Positions 26,170 through 34,356 of a stretch of DNA of 64,000 nucleotides are shown piece by piece (positions within the stretch are counted from its first letter, which is position 1; each line of letters starts with the position of its first letter). The stretch is taken from positions 2,293,668 to 2,357,667 of the forward strand of contig JADJLJ010000001.1 of the NCBI GenBank assembly GCA_016710165.1. The letters run 5' to 3'. The notes below the pieces were generated by a model. The model was not told the DNA's origin. It saw only the letters and a program-made list of their open reading frames with translations, and ran no database searches. This DNA is from Chitinophagaceae bacterium. GTDB taxonomy: Bacteria; Bacteroidota; Bacteroidia; Chitinophagales; Chitinophagaceae. A program made the position numbers and the translations under genes.

Positions 26170-26689
26170 TAATTATTTTGTAGTGATGGAAAAGCTCGGT
26201 GAAAAAATTGAAGAGCTGGAAGAGGATATCGTACGCCGGCCAAATACCCGTAGTCTTGCTAAAATAAATATGCTGCGTAAAGAGATGATCGTTTTAAAAA
26301 GAAGCGTAACCCCTCTCAGAGAAATGGTAAACGGTATTCTTAAAAGCGAAAGCGAATTGATAGAAGTGCGGACTGAAAAATATTTCAAAGATGTATACGA
26401 TCATGTTTTACAGGCAAACGACCTGGCTGAAAACTACCGGGATATGATGATGAACCTGCAGGACCTCTATTTAAGCAATGTGAATTTAAAAATGAACGAG
26501 GTTATGAAAGTGATGGCTGTGGTAACCTGTCTGCTGGCCCCGGCAACGGTGATCGGGGGAATATTCGGGATGAATTTTGATGTTATTCCATTTGCACATG
26601 AAAAAATCGGTTTCTATTCTATTGTCGGGCTCATGGTCTTCATCCCACTGCTTATGCTGTATATTTTCAAACGGCGGGGGTGGTTTTAG
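26138..26689 (+). pseudogene. corA: CorA-type magnesium transporter, 3' fragment (frameshifted)
   Basis: Second half of the gene at 25597. It carries the long stalk helix (KLGEKIEELEEDIVRRPNTR, SLAKINMLRKEMIVLKRSV), then the first membrane helix ending in the family signature GMN (GGIFGMNFDV) and the second membrane helix (VGLMVFIPLLMLYIF) with the basic KRRGWF end. The GMN loop forms the ion entrance in CorA pentamers. The first codon in this frame is TTG at 26138, not a credible start. Its stop overlaps the convergent DUF2480 stop by 4 bases. Confidence 0.8.
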
Positions 26690-27201
26690 TTTTCCTTTTT
26701 TTTCTTGTAGATCGGCACCGTACTGCACGGCTCCCCATACATGATGCTTTTTGCCGTGGGTCGCAAAATGTTTGTAACAGCCACATATGCCGACTCGGGG
26801 ATGGGCTGTTCGCCGCAGCCTTTTATTACAACCCTTTTATCCTTATACTCCTCTGCATTGATCGTTGATATGTTTTTTAATAACAGCGATTGATTGAGAT
26901 GATCCTTGTCTCCAAAAACGATTTCCTTTGCAACGGGTTGCAGGTAACTTACCACCAGCATATATGCCCACATGGGTATCACCGCATCCGCTGAGCAGGT
27001 AAGCGCAACGTTTTTTCCGGTATACGGCGCAAGGTCCAGGTTTTTCATTGCCTCCCGGAAGTCCTTTTCCTTCAGTATAAGGCCCATGAACAGGTGATCC
27101 TTCATATCAAACACTGCTGCTGCGTCCCTGGGAAAAAAATCCTCCAGGTCCAGTGTAACCAGGCCGCTTTCCGAAACCTTATTTACCAGCAATTCACTCA
27201 T
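26686..27201 (-). CDS. DUF2480 family protein
   Basis: 171 residues. LVTLDLEDFFPRD, GLILKEKDFREAMKN, CSADAVIPMWAYM, VVIKGCGEQPIPESAY and YGEPCSTVPIYKKKK match the Bacteroidota-specific DUF2480 family. No function is known. The conserved Cys residues (CSAD, GCG, PCST) hint at metal or redox chemistry, which is only inference. No signal peptide, so cytosolic. It has its own -7 box and terminates convergently against corA. Confidence 0.85.
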   Translation of the reverse strand: MSELLVNKVSESGLVTLDLEDFFPRDAAAVFDMKDHLFMGLILKEKDFREAMKNLDLAPYTGKNVALTCSADAVIPMWAYMLVVSYLQPVAKEIVFGDKDHLNQSLLLKNISTINAEEYKDKRVVIKGCGEQPIPESAYVAVTNILRPTAKSIMYGEPCSTVPIYKKKKEN

Positions 27202-27205
27202 GGAG

Positions 27206-27213
27206 CAAAGATA
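27206..27213 (-). promoter_or_regulatory. -7 box (TATCTTTG) of the DUF2480 gene
   Basis: Minus-strand TATCTTTG, 4 bases before the start codon at 27201. It sits directly after the upstream gene's terminator. Confidence 0.5.
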
Positions 27214-27215
27214 AT

Positions 27216-27248
27216 AAAACAGCCCCCATTTATAGTGGGGGCTGTTTT
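27216..27248 (-). terminator. Intrinsic terminator of the PpiD/SurA-like gene
   Basis: AAAACAGCCCCCA-N7-TGGGGGCTGTTTT, a 13-bp stem with a TTTTATTAT tract on the minus strand, 25 bases after the stop at 27274. Confidence 0.88.
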
Positions 27249-27273
27249 CGATTAAAGGTATTTAACAAAGCGC

Positions 27274-29406
27274 TTAATAAAATTTGCTTCGGTTGTCTTT
27301 TATGGTTGCTTTTTTCTTAAGGCCCTCAAACCAGTTAATGGCAGACTGGTTGCGAAGCGTTGCTAATTGCTGTGACTTAAACTGCGCCGTTTCTTCGGGT
27401 ATATCGCCTGTTTTGCTGGCTATGCCGTTCACTTTAAATACATAAACCATCGTTTTCCCGGCAAGCGGAGCTGAAACCTTGTTCAGGTTTTCTTTATTGA
27501 AAACAGCCCCGATCAGTTTGGGTTCGTTACCTATGGAATTAATGATCTGGCTGTTGAAGGTAATGGTTGAATCAAGTCCCGCTGTCATAACTTCCTTGCT
27601 ATATGCAGAGGCTGCTTTTTCAAGGGTTGGGTTCGGTCCCAGGTTTTTAATGATCTGTTCGGCCTTTTTCTGGTCCCGTATAACGCCTTCTGCCATTGGC
27701 CTGGCTGTTTCCAGGTCCTGTATCCCTTCTTTAAATATCTTATCAACAACGGCTACCACAAACATATCGCCAATATTGTATGGGTCGCTTATTTCCCCCT
27801 TTTTGGCTTCAAAAACCCAACGGATCAATTGACGGGCATCCTGTAATTCACCGGCCTGGGCGTCATTTTCTTTTACCAGGGCACCGGAAGTTATTTTCCG
27901 TAACCCGTTTTTCTGAATATAGGAATCAAAATTCTTCAGGTCTTTTTGTGCGGCCAGTTTGGTTGCGTCAAGACTTGCCTTTTCGATCGTTGCTTCGCTG
28001 GCAGAAATTTCTTTTGCCATGAAGCCGATCTTATATGCCGGGCTTGTTCCTTTCTGGCTCATCACTTCTACTATGTGATATCCGAATTGTGTCTTTACAA
28101 CCTCCCTTGAACCTACTGGTTTTTCAAAACAAAACTTATTAAACTCAGGAACCATTGCTCCATAGGTAAATGTTCCAAGGTCCCCGCCCTTTTCTTTGCT
28201 GCCGTCTGATGAATATGCCAGGGCAAGTGCGGCAAAGCTGGCGCCGCTGTTAATAGCGGTTAAAACGCTATCGGCACGTTTTTTAGCAACACTGTCTTCT
28301 ATAATTGGCTCGCCGGTCTGTGTATTGATGGTGGCAATTAATATATGCCGTGCATTCACGCTGTCTGGAAGCGTTCTGCTGCCAAGGTATTTTGCCAGTA
28401 CATAATTACCGTTATCAACATAGGGTCCGTAAACCGAACCAACAGGAAGTTTTACAATAGAATCCGTTGCAAAACTGCTGATCTTTGATTTTGGAACGTA
28501 GTTGGTGTCAAAATCAATGGTTGATGTGTTTCTTGCAAGGAAGTTCTTAACATTGGTTTCGTTTGTAAGGTCGGATTTCAGCGCCTCCACTGCGGCTTTC
28601 ACCCTGGCGCTGTCTGCTGCATTGGGCAACTGGCTGAAACTAACATAAGAGATCGTCCGGCCGGCTTCCTGTTTGAACAGGTCTTTGTGTGACTGAACAT
28701 ATTTTTCAATTTCGGCGTCGGTAACCTTTACAGTGCTGTCGCTGATCACAGCATAAGGAATACCCACATAAGAAATGGTTGCAAAGTTCTTTTTATCTGC
28801 ATTGTCCCTTTCCTGCATCCAGGCAGGGTAATAAGCGCTGGCATTTAACATCGCAAAGTATTTGCCCGATGTGCTGGTTATCTTTTGCGGGCTTATAAGC
28901 TGTGCATTAACTGCGTCTAATTGTTCATCTTTTGCCTTTTTAATATTGGCAATCGCCTGGTTCACCTTCACAATATCCAGCTTTCCTGTTTGGGGGTCAA
29001 CCATTCCTTTTTCCTGCATTAATGGATTAGAAGGGTCGTTACTCTTCAGTATACTTTCCAGTTCTTTTGAGGTGAATTCAATTCCCAGCTTGGCGGCTTC
29101 GGCATAAAATACACGTTCGGCTGTTATTTGGTTCCAAACCTGCTCCCTGATCTGGGCAGACCTGGCTGTATTGGGCTTTCTTCCTGTTTGTTGTTCGTCC
29201 TGTGCCTCCAGGAATTTCACCTTTTTATTAAACTCGTCCAGTTCGATTGCAGACCCGTTTACCTTTCCTATGTTGCTGGAATTGGAGTTAGACATCTGGT
29301 TGCCTTGTTGCCTGGCGTCCATCAATATAAAGCCAATAAGGCTTAAGGCTATTACTCCTATTACAATAGCAGCTCCTTTATCACGAATACCCTGAATAAT
29401 TTGCAT
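27274..29406 (-). CDS. PpiD/SurA-like membrane-anchored peptidylprolyl isomerase
   Basis: 710 residues. One N-terminal membrane helix (AAIVIGVIALSLIGFILM, residues ~12-29) anchors a periplasmic chaperone. Residues ~45-200 resemble the SurA N-terminal chaperone region. A parvulin (PpiC) domain spans ~350-450 (NARHILIATI, GGDLGTFTYGAMVPEFNKF, TQFGYHIVEVMS). PpiD and SurA help outer-membrane and secreted proteins fold; with the large T9SS cargo in this window such a role is likely. A single parvulin domain is recognised. Start ATG at 29406 gives the typical short cytosolic lead MQIIQGIRDKG. Confidence 0.88.
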   Translation of the reverse strand: MQIIQGIRDKGAAIVIGVIALSLIGFILMDARQQGNQMSNSNSSNIGKVNGSAIELDEFNKKVKFLEAQDEQQTGRKPNTARSAQIREQVWNQITAERVFYAEAAKLGIEFTSKELESILKSNDPSNPLMQEKGMVDPQTGKLDIVKVNQAIANIKKAKDEQLDAVNAQLISPQKITSTSGKYFAMLNASAYYPAWMQERDNADKKNFATISYVGIPYAVISDSTVKVTDAEIEKYVQSHKDLFKQEAGRTISYVSFSQLPNAADSARVKAAVEALKSDLTNETNVKNFLARNTSTIDFDTNYVPKSKISSFATDSIVKLPVGSVYGPYVDNGNYVLAKYLGSRTLPDSVNARHILIATINTQTGEPIIEDSVAKKRADSVLTAINSGASFAALALAYSSDGSKEKGGDLGTFTYGAMVPEFNKFCFEKPVGSREVVKTQFGYHIVEVMSQKGTSPAYKIGFMAKEISASEATIEKASLDATKLAAQKDLKNFDSYIQKNGLRKITSGALVKENDAQAGELQDARQLIRWVFEAKKGEISDPYNIGDMFVVAVVDKIFKEGIQDLETARPMAEGVIRDQKKAEQIIKNLGPNPTLEKAASAYSKEVMTAGLDSTITFNSQIINSIGNEPKLIGAVFNKENLNKVSAPLAGKTMVYVFKVNGIASKTGDIPEETAQFKSQQLATLRNQSAINWFEGLKKKATIKDNRSKFY

Positions 29407-29431
29407 ATTTATCTAAAATTATAATGGACGG

Positions 29432-29439
29432 CAAAAATA
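29432..29439 (-). promoter_or_regulatory. -7 box (TATTTTTG) of the PpiD/SurA-like gene
   Basis: Minus-strand TATTTTTG matches TAnnTTTG, 25 bases upstream of the start at 29406. Confidence 0.4.
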
Positions 29440-29562
29440 GGGTAAAAAAGCATATAATCAGGTTCTTTACACTCAAAAATGCCCTTGGGGGCCTCGTTTA
29501 ATGATCGTTGGAAAGAGATTGCCTTATCTATAAAGGATACGGTCACCGAAGATTAATTTATA

Positions 29563-29955
29563 ATATTAACACCCGTGTGTTAATATCGGCCTCATTTTGT
29601 TGATAATGGCATTTTTTAAAACTCCCGGGTATGAAAAGAATGGGGAAAGTTTACTGATTTAATTTTTATGGTGTCTGGGGCTGTTATGAACAGGTGTTTT
29701 ATCCATTTTTTATTAACCGGGGATTTAGAGAAACACCGGATTTTCTTTCAACACTGCTTGTTATCAACAAATGTGACTAAACGTATATACAGGCAGATTG
29801 ATAAGCCGTAAGTCTATATTAAAAAATGTTAATTTCCGGTGTATGTGTGTTAATAAACTAAACATTCTAATTTTGCAGTGTACTTTTTAATCCTTTTTTC
29901 CACAAATCAACACCCCTAGTAGTAGTAGGTGATTATATAAATAATTAGTATTAAT
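29563..29955. other. Candidate chromosomal replication origin (oriC)
   Basis: The 556-base gap between divergent genes holds no gene. It contains a set of DnaA-box-like 9-mers: TTATCAACA at 29761-29769, its complement TGTTGATAA at 29598-29606, TGTTAATAA at 29848-29856, TTATTAACC at 29710-29718 and TTTTCCACA at 29896-29904. A perfect ATATTAACAC-ccgt-GTGTTAATAT palindrome lies at 29563-29586. After TTTTCCACA comes a C-rich spacer, then TAG repeated four times (29917-29928), then the AT-only-rich tract GATTATATAAATAATTAG. Box, GC spacer, TAG triplets and AT-rich tract is the order of the DnaA-trio unwinding element known in B. subtilis. Two parS-like sites lie 4.3 kb away. The call is inference without a skew plot. 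Confidence 0.5.
29868..29875 (+). promoter_or_regulatory. Possible -7 box (TAATTTTG) of nadA
   Basis: TAATTTTG matches TAnnTTTG and lies 87 bases before the nadA start, inside the candidate origin. No -33 box at ideal spacing. Confidence 0.35.
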
Positions 29956-29962
29956 ACATACT

Positions 29963-30967
29963 ATGACAGATATCAACATTGCAAGATCACAAATACAAAA
30001 ACTGGGTTTTTTGGATATAGAAGTGGACCCGTCGCTTGATCTTTTTGCAGCCATCGAAGACCTTAAAAAAGAAAAGAACGCAATAATTCTTGCGCATTAT
30101 TACCAGGAACCGGATATACAAGATGTGGCAGATTTTATTGGCGATAGTTTAGGCCTTGCGCAAAAAGCTGAAAAAACAAATGCGGATATCATTGTTTTTG
30201 CGGGAGTTCATTTTATGGCCGAAACGGCAAAGATTTTAAATCCTTCAAAGAAGGTTTTATTGCCAGACCTGAAAGCAGGTTGTTCTCTCAGTGATTCAGC
30301 GCCTCCTCCCCTTTTTAAAATATTCAAGGATAAACACCCGGGGCATAAAGTTATTACCTATATAAATTGTTCTGCAGGAATCAAGGCATTAAGCGATGTT
30401 ATATGCACATCATCAAATGCGCAGAAGATCGTGGAGAGTTTTCCGGCTGACCAACCAATAATCTTTGCCCCGGATAAAAACCTGGGTGCATACATTAACA
30501 AAAAAACCGGCAGAAATATGGTATTGTGGAATGGCGCCTGCATGGTTCATGAGATTTTCAGTTTTGAAAAAATTATAAAACTTAAATTACGTCATCCGAA
30601 AGCGAAATTAATAGCACACCCGGAGTGTGAAGATCCCGTTTTGAATCAGGCAGATTTTATCGGAAGTACTACCGGGTTATTGAATTTTACAAAAAGCGAT
30701 CCAGCAACAGAATTTATCGTGGCAACCGAAACAGGTATCCTGCACCAGATGCAGATAAACAGCCCGGGAAAAACATTTATTCCGGCCCCGCCAAATAATA
30801 ACTGTGCGTGTAACGATTGCCCGCATATGAAATTAAATACACTGGAAAAACTATATTTATGCCTGAAGTACGAAACGCCCGAAATAACCATGGATGAGGA
30901 ATTACGGATTGCTGCAAAGGAACCCATCGACAAAATGCTAAAAATCAGTGCACAATATGGATTATAA
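29963..30967 (+). CDS. nadA: Quinolinate synthase A
   Basis: 334 residues. NadA condenses iminoaspartate with dihydroxyacetone phosphate to quinolinate in NAD synthesis, using a [4Fe-4S] cluster. Visible: AHYYQEPDIQDVADFIGDSL, FAGVHFMAETAKILNP, YINCSAGIKALSDVICTSSN, AHPECEDPVLNQADFIGSTT and CNDCPHMKLNTLEKLYLCL. Cysteines at the cluster positions are kept (SC-type in KAGCSLSD, CSSN region, CNDCP). nadB and nadC are absent here, but nadD lies 2 kb downstream. Codons are richer in A/T than in genes left of 29 kb. Confidence 0.95.
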   Translation: MTDINIARSQIQKLGFLDIEVDPSLDLFAAIEDLKKEKNAIILAHYYQEPDIQDVADFIGDSLGLAQKAEKTNADIIVFAGVHFMAETAKILNPSKKVLLPDLKAGCSLSDSAPPPLFKIFKDKHPGHKVITYINCSAGIKALSDVICTSSNAQKIVESFPADQPIIFAPDKNLGAYINKKTGRNMVLWNGACMVHEIFSFEKIIKLKLRHPKAKLIAHPECEDPVLNQADFIGSTTGLLNFTKSDPATEFIVATETGILHQMQINSPGKTFIPAPPNNNCACNDCPHMKLNTLEKLYLCLKYETPEITMDEELRIAAKEPIDKMLKISAQYGL

Positions 30968-31478
30968 AACAAAAAGAAAAGTAAATAGGTGGCTAAATTC
31001 ACTTTTTATATGTATAATCGCGGGCCTTATTTCAGGTTGTTCTGCCCGGGATGAAAAAGCAAAGAATATATATTACATCGAGTTAATAAATTTCAGCGAT
31101 AGCCTGAGGAATTATATTTCAACAAACTCATTTGGTAAAGTCGCCTTTTATAAAAAGAATGAGTTGAAGATCGTTTCACAGAATTTTATAACAGAGGAAT
31201 ACCCGGATATGCATTATATATCAAGTATTGACGCTGTTGATATGAAAGAGGTTGAACCCGGGGCAAAAAAGATACGTGTTGAATTTGTTGGGATCTATTC
31301 AGTGGATAGTATAAAATACGCACTGAGTAAATATAGTTACCGGGAAAATAAGTGGAATAAAATATCCGATCTGGGGATAGTAAAGGGAGTTACCACATTT
31401 AAAAGGGCACGGGAGTTTTACATTACAGAATTTGGAAAACAAATTATCAATAATATGATTACTTACACATACGAGTAG
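30957..31478 (+). CDS. Hypothetical lipoprotein
   Basis: 173 residues, no family recognised. MDYKTKRKVNRWLNSLFICI then IAGLISGC is a lipoprotein signal with lipobox ISGC. The mature part is polar and rich in Tyr, Lys and Asp (YYIELINFSDSLRNYI, EVEPGAKKIRVEFVGIYSVD) and looks like one small beta-rich domain. The ATG at 30957 overlaps the last 11 bases of nadA, so it is translationally coupled or co-transcribed with it; an in-frame GTG at 30948 is less likely. Confidence 0.7.
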   Translation: MDYKTKRKVNRWLNSLFICIIAGLISGCSARDEKAKNIYYIELINFSDSLRNYISTNSFGKVAFYKKNELKIVSQNFITEEYPDMHYISSIDAVDMKEVEPGAKKIRVEFVGIYSVDSIKYALSKYSYRENKWNKISDLGIVKGVTTFKRAREFYITEFGKQIINNMITYTYE

Positions 31479-31586
31479 GCTTTCCGAAAATTGATTGAAT
31501 ACAACCAACCCGGTAATGATCATGGAGCAGGATTCAATATAATTTAGTTTTATCTTAGTAGCCGGTAAACAGGTCATGGCACTATA

Positions 31587-32840
31587 TTGAAAAAGCTACT
31601 TCGGCATATCCCTTTTTTAAAAGCTGTGTTGTTACATAGCGTAACTGCTTTTGGAGGCCCTCAGGGGCATACAGGAATGGTTTTAAAAACATTTGTGGAA
31701 AGACGCCGGGACCTGACCAAGGAAGAGTTGATGGAGTATATTGCCTTTTGTCAGCTCCTTCCGGGCGCATCATCCACACAGACACTTACTTTGATCGGTT
31801 ATAAGAGGGGTGGAATCCAACTAGCGGTTCTTACATTGATTCTTTGGATATTTCCAGCCTGCTTTTTAATGGGGGGGTTGTCTTTTCTTGTTGGTAATAT
31901 TGAAAAGAGCGGGATTCAAACAAACCTGTTCCGGTTTATTCAACCAATGGCTATCGGCTTTTTAGCCTATGCCGCCTTTAAGGCATATAAGATCAGTATA
32001 AGAAACACCATTACCGGTGTTATCATGATCGTTTCTGCAGCAATTACTTACTTTCTTTTTAAAGCCCCCTGGATCATCCCGGCATTGATCGTAGCCGCAG
32101 GAATAGCGACAAACATAAGTAACAAAAGAATTCCGGAAAAGGAGGTGGTTAAACCCCGGCAGATACGCTGGACGAATATCTGGTTGTTTGTATTGATCTT
32201 TATTGTAGCGGGTGTTTTGAGTGAAACCGCAAGAAAGCAGAACTGGGAGAATAAAAAGCAATACAATCTTTTTGAGAACTTTTACCGGTTCGGAAGTTTT
32301 GTTTTTGGCGGCGGCGATGTTTTGATCCCCCTGATGCTCGACCAATATGTTGCCAGGCCCACATCAGAGCGGGTCATGAAAAAGAACCCGGATGTCATCA
32401 AGGTGGAAAGGGAGGAACTGCTTACCGGTGCCGGAATGGTCAGGGCGATACCGGGTCCTGTATTTTCTATAGCATCATTTATGGGGGGCATCGCCTTAAA
32501 GAAGGAGGGCCCCGAAAGACAGTTGCTTGGATGTATGATCGGATCAATAGCAATATTCCTGCCCAGCGCTTTGTTGGTTTTGTTCTTTTTTCCTGTTTGG
32601 CAAACCCTGAAAAAGTTTGTTGTGGTGTACAGGTCCCTTGAAGGAATAAATGCTGCGGTGGTGGGTATAATGATCGCAGCAACCCTGTTTTTATTGAAAG
32701 ATGTATCTGTTATTTCTTTCAATTCTTTCAGCCTTATTAACATTTCTGTTATTGCGGGAACATTTTTGGTGCTTCAATTTTCGAGAACACCCACACCGGT
32801 CATTGTATTATTCTGCCTGCTGCTGGGGTGGGTATTTTAA
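31587..32840 (+). CDS. chrA: Chromate transporter family protein, fused two-domain form
   Basis: 417 residues, the length of long ChrA/CHR proteins made of two homologous halves. The first half has FGGPQGHTGMVLKTFVERRR and the second FGGGDVLIPLMLDQYV, the paired motif of the family; QLLPGASSTQTLTLIGYKRG and RAIPGPVFSIASFMGG are the matching downstream blocks. About ten membrane segments are visible. Characterised members export chromate; many homologues have no known substrate. The start is TTG at 31587 (MKKLLRHIPFLKAV); no in-frame ATG fits. Its stop abuts the convergent nadD stop. Confidence 0.85.
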   Translation: MKKLLRHIPFLKAVLLHSVTAFGGPQGHTGMVLKTFVERRRDLTKEELMEYIAFCQLLPGASSTQTLTLIGYKRGGIQLAVLTLILWIFPACFLMGGLSFLVGNIEKSGIQTNLFRFIQPMAIGFLAYAAFKAYKISIRNTITGVIMIVSAAITYFLFKAPWIIPALIVAAGIATNISNKRIPEKEVVKPRQIRWTNIWLFVLIFIVAGVLSETARKQNWENKKQYNLFENFYRFGSFVFGGGDVLIPLMLDQYVARPTSERVMKKNPDVIKVEREELLTGAGMVRAIPGPVFSIASFMGGIALKKEGPERQLLGCMIGSIAIFLPSALLVLFFFPVWQTLKKFVVVYRSLEGINAAVVGIMIAATLFLLKDVSVISFNSFSLINISVIAGTFLVLQFSRTPTPVIVLFCLLLGWVF

Positions 32841-33416
32841 CTACTTTCGGTAATATCCTGCCAGTTCTATTTCATTTTTTACAACATCGGGAACTAAAAA
32901 ACGGATTGATTTTCTTTTTTTGATCAGCTCACGGATCTTTGTTGAGGAAATTTCGAGCAACGGGGCTGTTTCAAGTATATTAATTTTTGCACCGTGCGTT
33001 TCAGTGATTTCAAACCCAGGCCTTTTATAAATATAAATAGGGTGATTTTTTATGATGTTGTCAAAATTTTTCCACTTATCCAGGTTTTTAAACCCATCGC
33101 TTCCCATCAATAACGAAAAATCATATGTAGGGAACTTTTCCTTCAGGTAAGCAAGCGTATCAACCGTGTAAGATGGCCTGGGCAAAGAAAACTCAACATT
33201 ACTGGCACGCAAACCATTCTCTCCGTCTATAGCAGATTTTATTAAATGCAAACGGTGGTATTCATTAAGCAAGGAGGAAGATTGTTTAAAAGGATTTTGT
33301 GGAGAAACAACAAACCATACCTGGTTCAAATCGGTCTCATTTACTGCGTGGCTGGCAATTATTAAATGTCCAATATGTACTGGGTTGAAAGATCCAAAAT
33401 AAAGCCCAATCTTCAT
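32841..33416 (-). CDS. nadD: Nicotinate-nucleotide adenylyltransferase
   Basis: 191 residues. NadD adenylates nicotinate mononucleotide to deamido-NAD. The nucleotidyltransferase signature GLYFGSFNPVHIGHLIIA holds the HxGH motif (HIGH), and the C-terminal ISSTKIRELIKK matches the ISSTxIR block; LLMGSDGFKNLDKWKNF is the third conserved block. It acts downstream of NadA, encoded 1.9 kb away. feoA is 31 bases upstream on the same strand, so the two may be co-transcribed. Confidence 0.94.
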   Translation of the reverse strand: MKIGLYFGSFNPVHIGHLIIASHAVNETDLNQVWFVVSPQNPFKQSSSLLNEYHRLHLIKSAIDGENGLRASNVEFSLPRPSYTVDTLAYLKEKFPTYDFSLLMGSDGFKNLDKWKNFDNIIKNHPIYIYKRPGFEITETHGAKINILETAPLLEISSTKIRELIKKRKSIRFLVPDVVKNEIELAGYYRK

Positions 33417-33447
33417 TAGTGTTTGATAATCAATTATTTATAATAAA

Positions 33448-33693
33448 TCAACTTAGAGAAGCGATGGTTTTTTCTTCAACCCATATCATTTTGGCCTCAT
33501 CTAATCTAAGGCTTAGTCTATAACCCGCCACAGATATTGATATCGGATCTCCTAAGGGGGCTATCTGTTCAACAACCAGCGTTTCGCCGGGCACACAACC
33601 CATTTCCATGAGTTTTAAGAATATTTCATCGTTCTCAAACGCACTAATTATAACCGATTTACCAATAGCTACTTCTGATAATTTCTTTTTCAT
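33448..33693 (-). CDS. feoA: FeoA-domain protein
   Basis: 81 residues, a complete SH3-like FeoA domain (LSEVAIGKSVIISAF, LKLMEMGCVPGETLVVEQIA, PISISVAGYRLSLRLDEAK). FeoA supports FeoB in ferrous iron uptake. No feoB lies beside it in this window, so this is a stand-alone FeoA that may partner a distant FeoB. It precedes nadD on the same strand. A TAAATTTG -7 box lies upstream. Confidence 0.88.
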   Translation of the reverse strand: MKKKLSEVAIGKSVIISAFENDEIFLKLMEMGCVPGETLVVEQIAPLGDPISISVAGYRLSLRLDEAKMIWVEEKTIASLS

Positions 33694-33718
33694 ATTACAT
33701 ACCCCCTCTTTATAAATA

Positions 33719-33726
33719 CAAATTTA
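33719..33726 (-). promoter_or_regulatory. -7 box (TAAATTTG) of feoA
   Basis: Minus-strand TAAATTTG, 25 bases upstream of the feoA start, in the 76-base gap shared with ybeY. Confidence 0.45.
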
Positions 33727-33769
33727 CCAAATCAATATTGTTCTCTAATTTCGTTTTACGAAAATAATA

Positions 33770-34201
33770 ATGACAGATAAAATTCATTTTTTTTACCTTA
33801 AACACTGCTATTCACTTAGAGACAGGACCAGGTTAAAATCATTTTTGCCCAACATTTTTAAAGCTGAGGGAAAGGATCTGAATAGCCTTACTTATATATT
33901 CTGTTCCGATAAATACCTGCTGGAAGTAAACAGGACCTATCTGAAGCACGATTATTATACCGATATTATCAGTTTTGATTTATCCGGAGAAACAAGGGCT
34001 ATTGATGGTGAGATATACATCAGCGTTGACAGGGTGGAAGAAAATGCCCGAAAAATAGGGGTTAGTATAAAAACAGAGATTCACAGAGTAATTTTTCATG
34101 GAACACTTCATTTGTGTGGATATTCGGACAAAACAAAGCATGAAAAACTACGAATGCGAGAAAAGGAGGAGGAATATTTGTATAAGTACTTTAATAAATA
34201 A
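33770..34201 (+). CDS. ybeY: Endoribonuclease YbeY (16S rRNA maturation)
   Basis: 143 residues. The zinc-binding block HRVIFHGTLHLCGYSDKTK fits the family HGxLHLxGY pattern with the late His in the KTKHE stretch, and LKHDYYTDIISFDL plus DGEIYISVDRVEENA are the other conserved blocks. YbeY processes the 3' end of 16S rRNA and helps ribosome quality control. It is divergent from feoA and precedes mnmG, a pairing seen in many Bacteroidota. Start ATG at 33770. Confidence 0.93.
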   Translation: MTDKIHFFYLKHCYSLRDRTRLKSFLPNIFKAEGKDLNSLTYIFCSDKYLLEVNRTYLKHDYYTDIISFDLSGETRAIDGEIYISVDRVEENARKIGVSIKTEIHRVIFHGTLHLCGYSDKTKHEKLRMREKEEEYLYKYFNK

Positions 34202-34262
34202 TATATTATTATAATTATTTATAGTTCATATTGGTGATAATAAGCTGCTTTTCATAAAAATT

Positions 34263-34278
34263 GGTTTCACGTGGAACC
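34263..34278. promoter_or_regulatory. parS-like site 1 (one mismatch)
   Basis: GGTTTCACGTGGAACC differs from a perfect palindrome by one base. The core matches the near-universal ParB site GTTTCACGTGAAAC at 13 of 14 positions. Confidence 0.75.
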
Positions 34279-34296
34279 CAAAATACCCATAAAGAG

Positions 34297-34312
34297 GGTT
34301 TCACGTGAAACC
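34297..34312. promoter_or_regulatory. parS-like site 2 (perfect)
   Basis: GGTTTCACGTGAAACC is a perfect 16-bp palindrome holding the full parS core GTTTCACGTGAAAC. It is 34 bases from site 1, in the intergenic gap before mnmG. ParB bound here would organise origin-proximal DNA during segregation. Confidence 0.85.
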
Positions 34313-34344
34313 TAACACCCCCTCTCACTGAAACATCAAAACAC

Positions 34345-34352
34345 TAACTTTG
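34345..34352 (+). promoter_or_regulatory. -7 box (TAACTTTG) of mnmG
   Basis: TAACTTTG matches TAnnTTTG, 4 bases before the ATG at 34357. parS site 2 ends 32 bases upstream of it, over or next to the expected -33 region. Confidence 0.55.
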
Positions 34353-34356
34353 CCAA

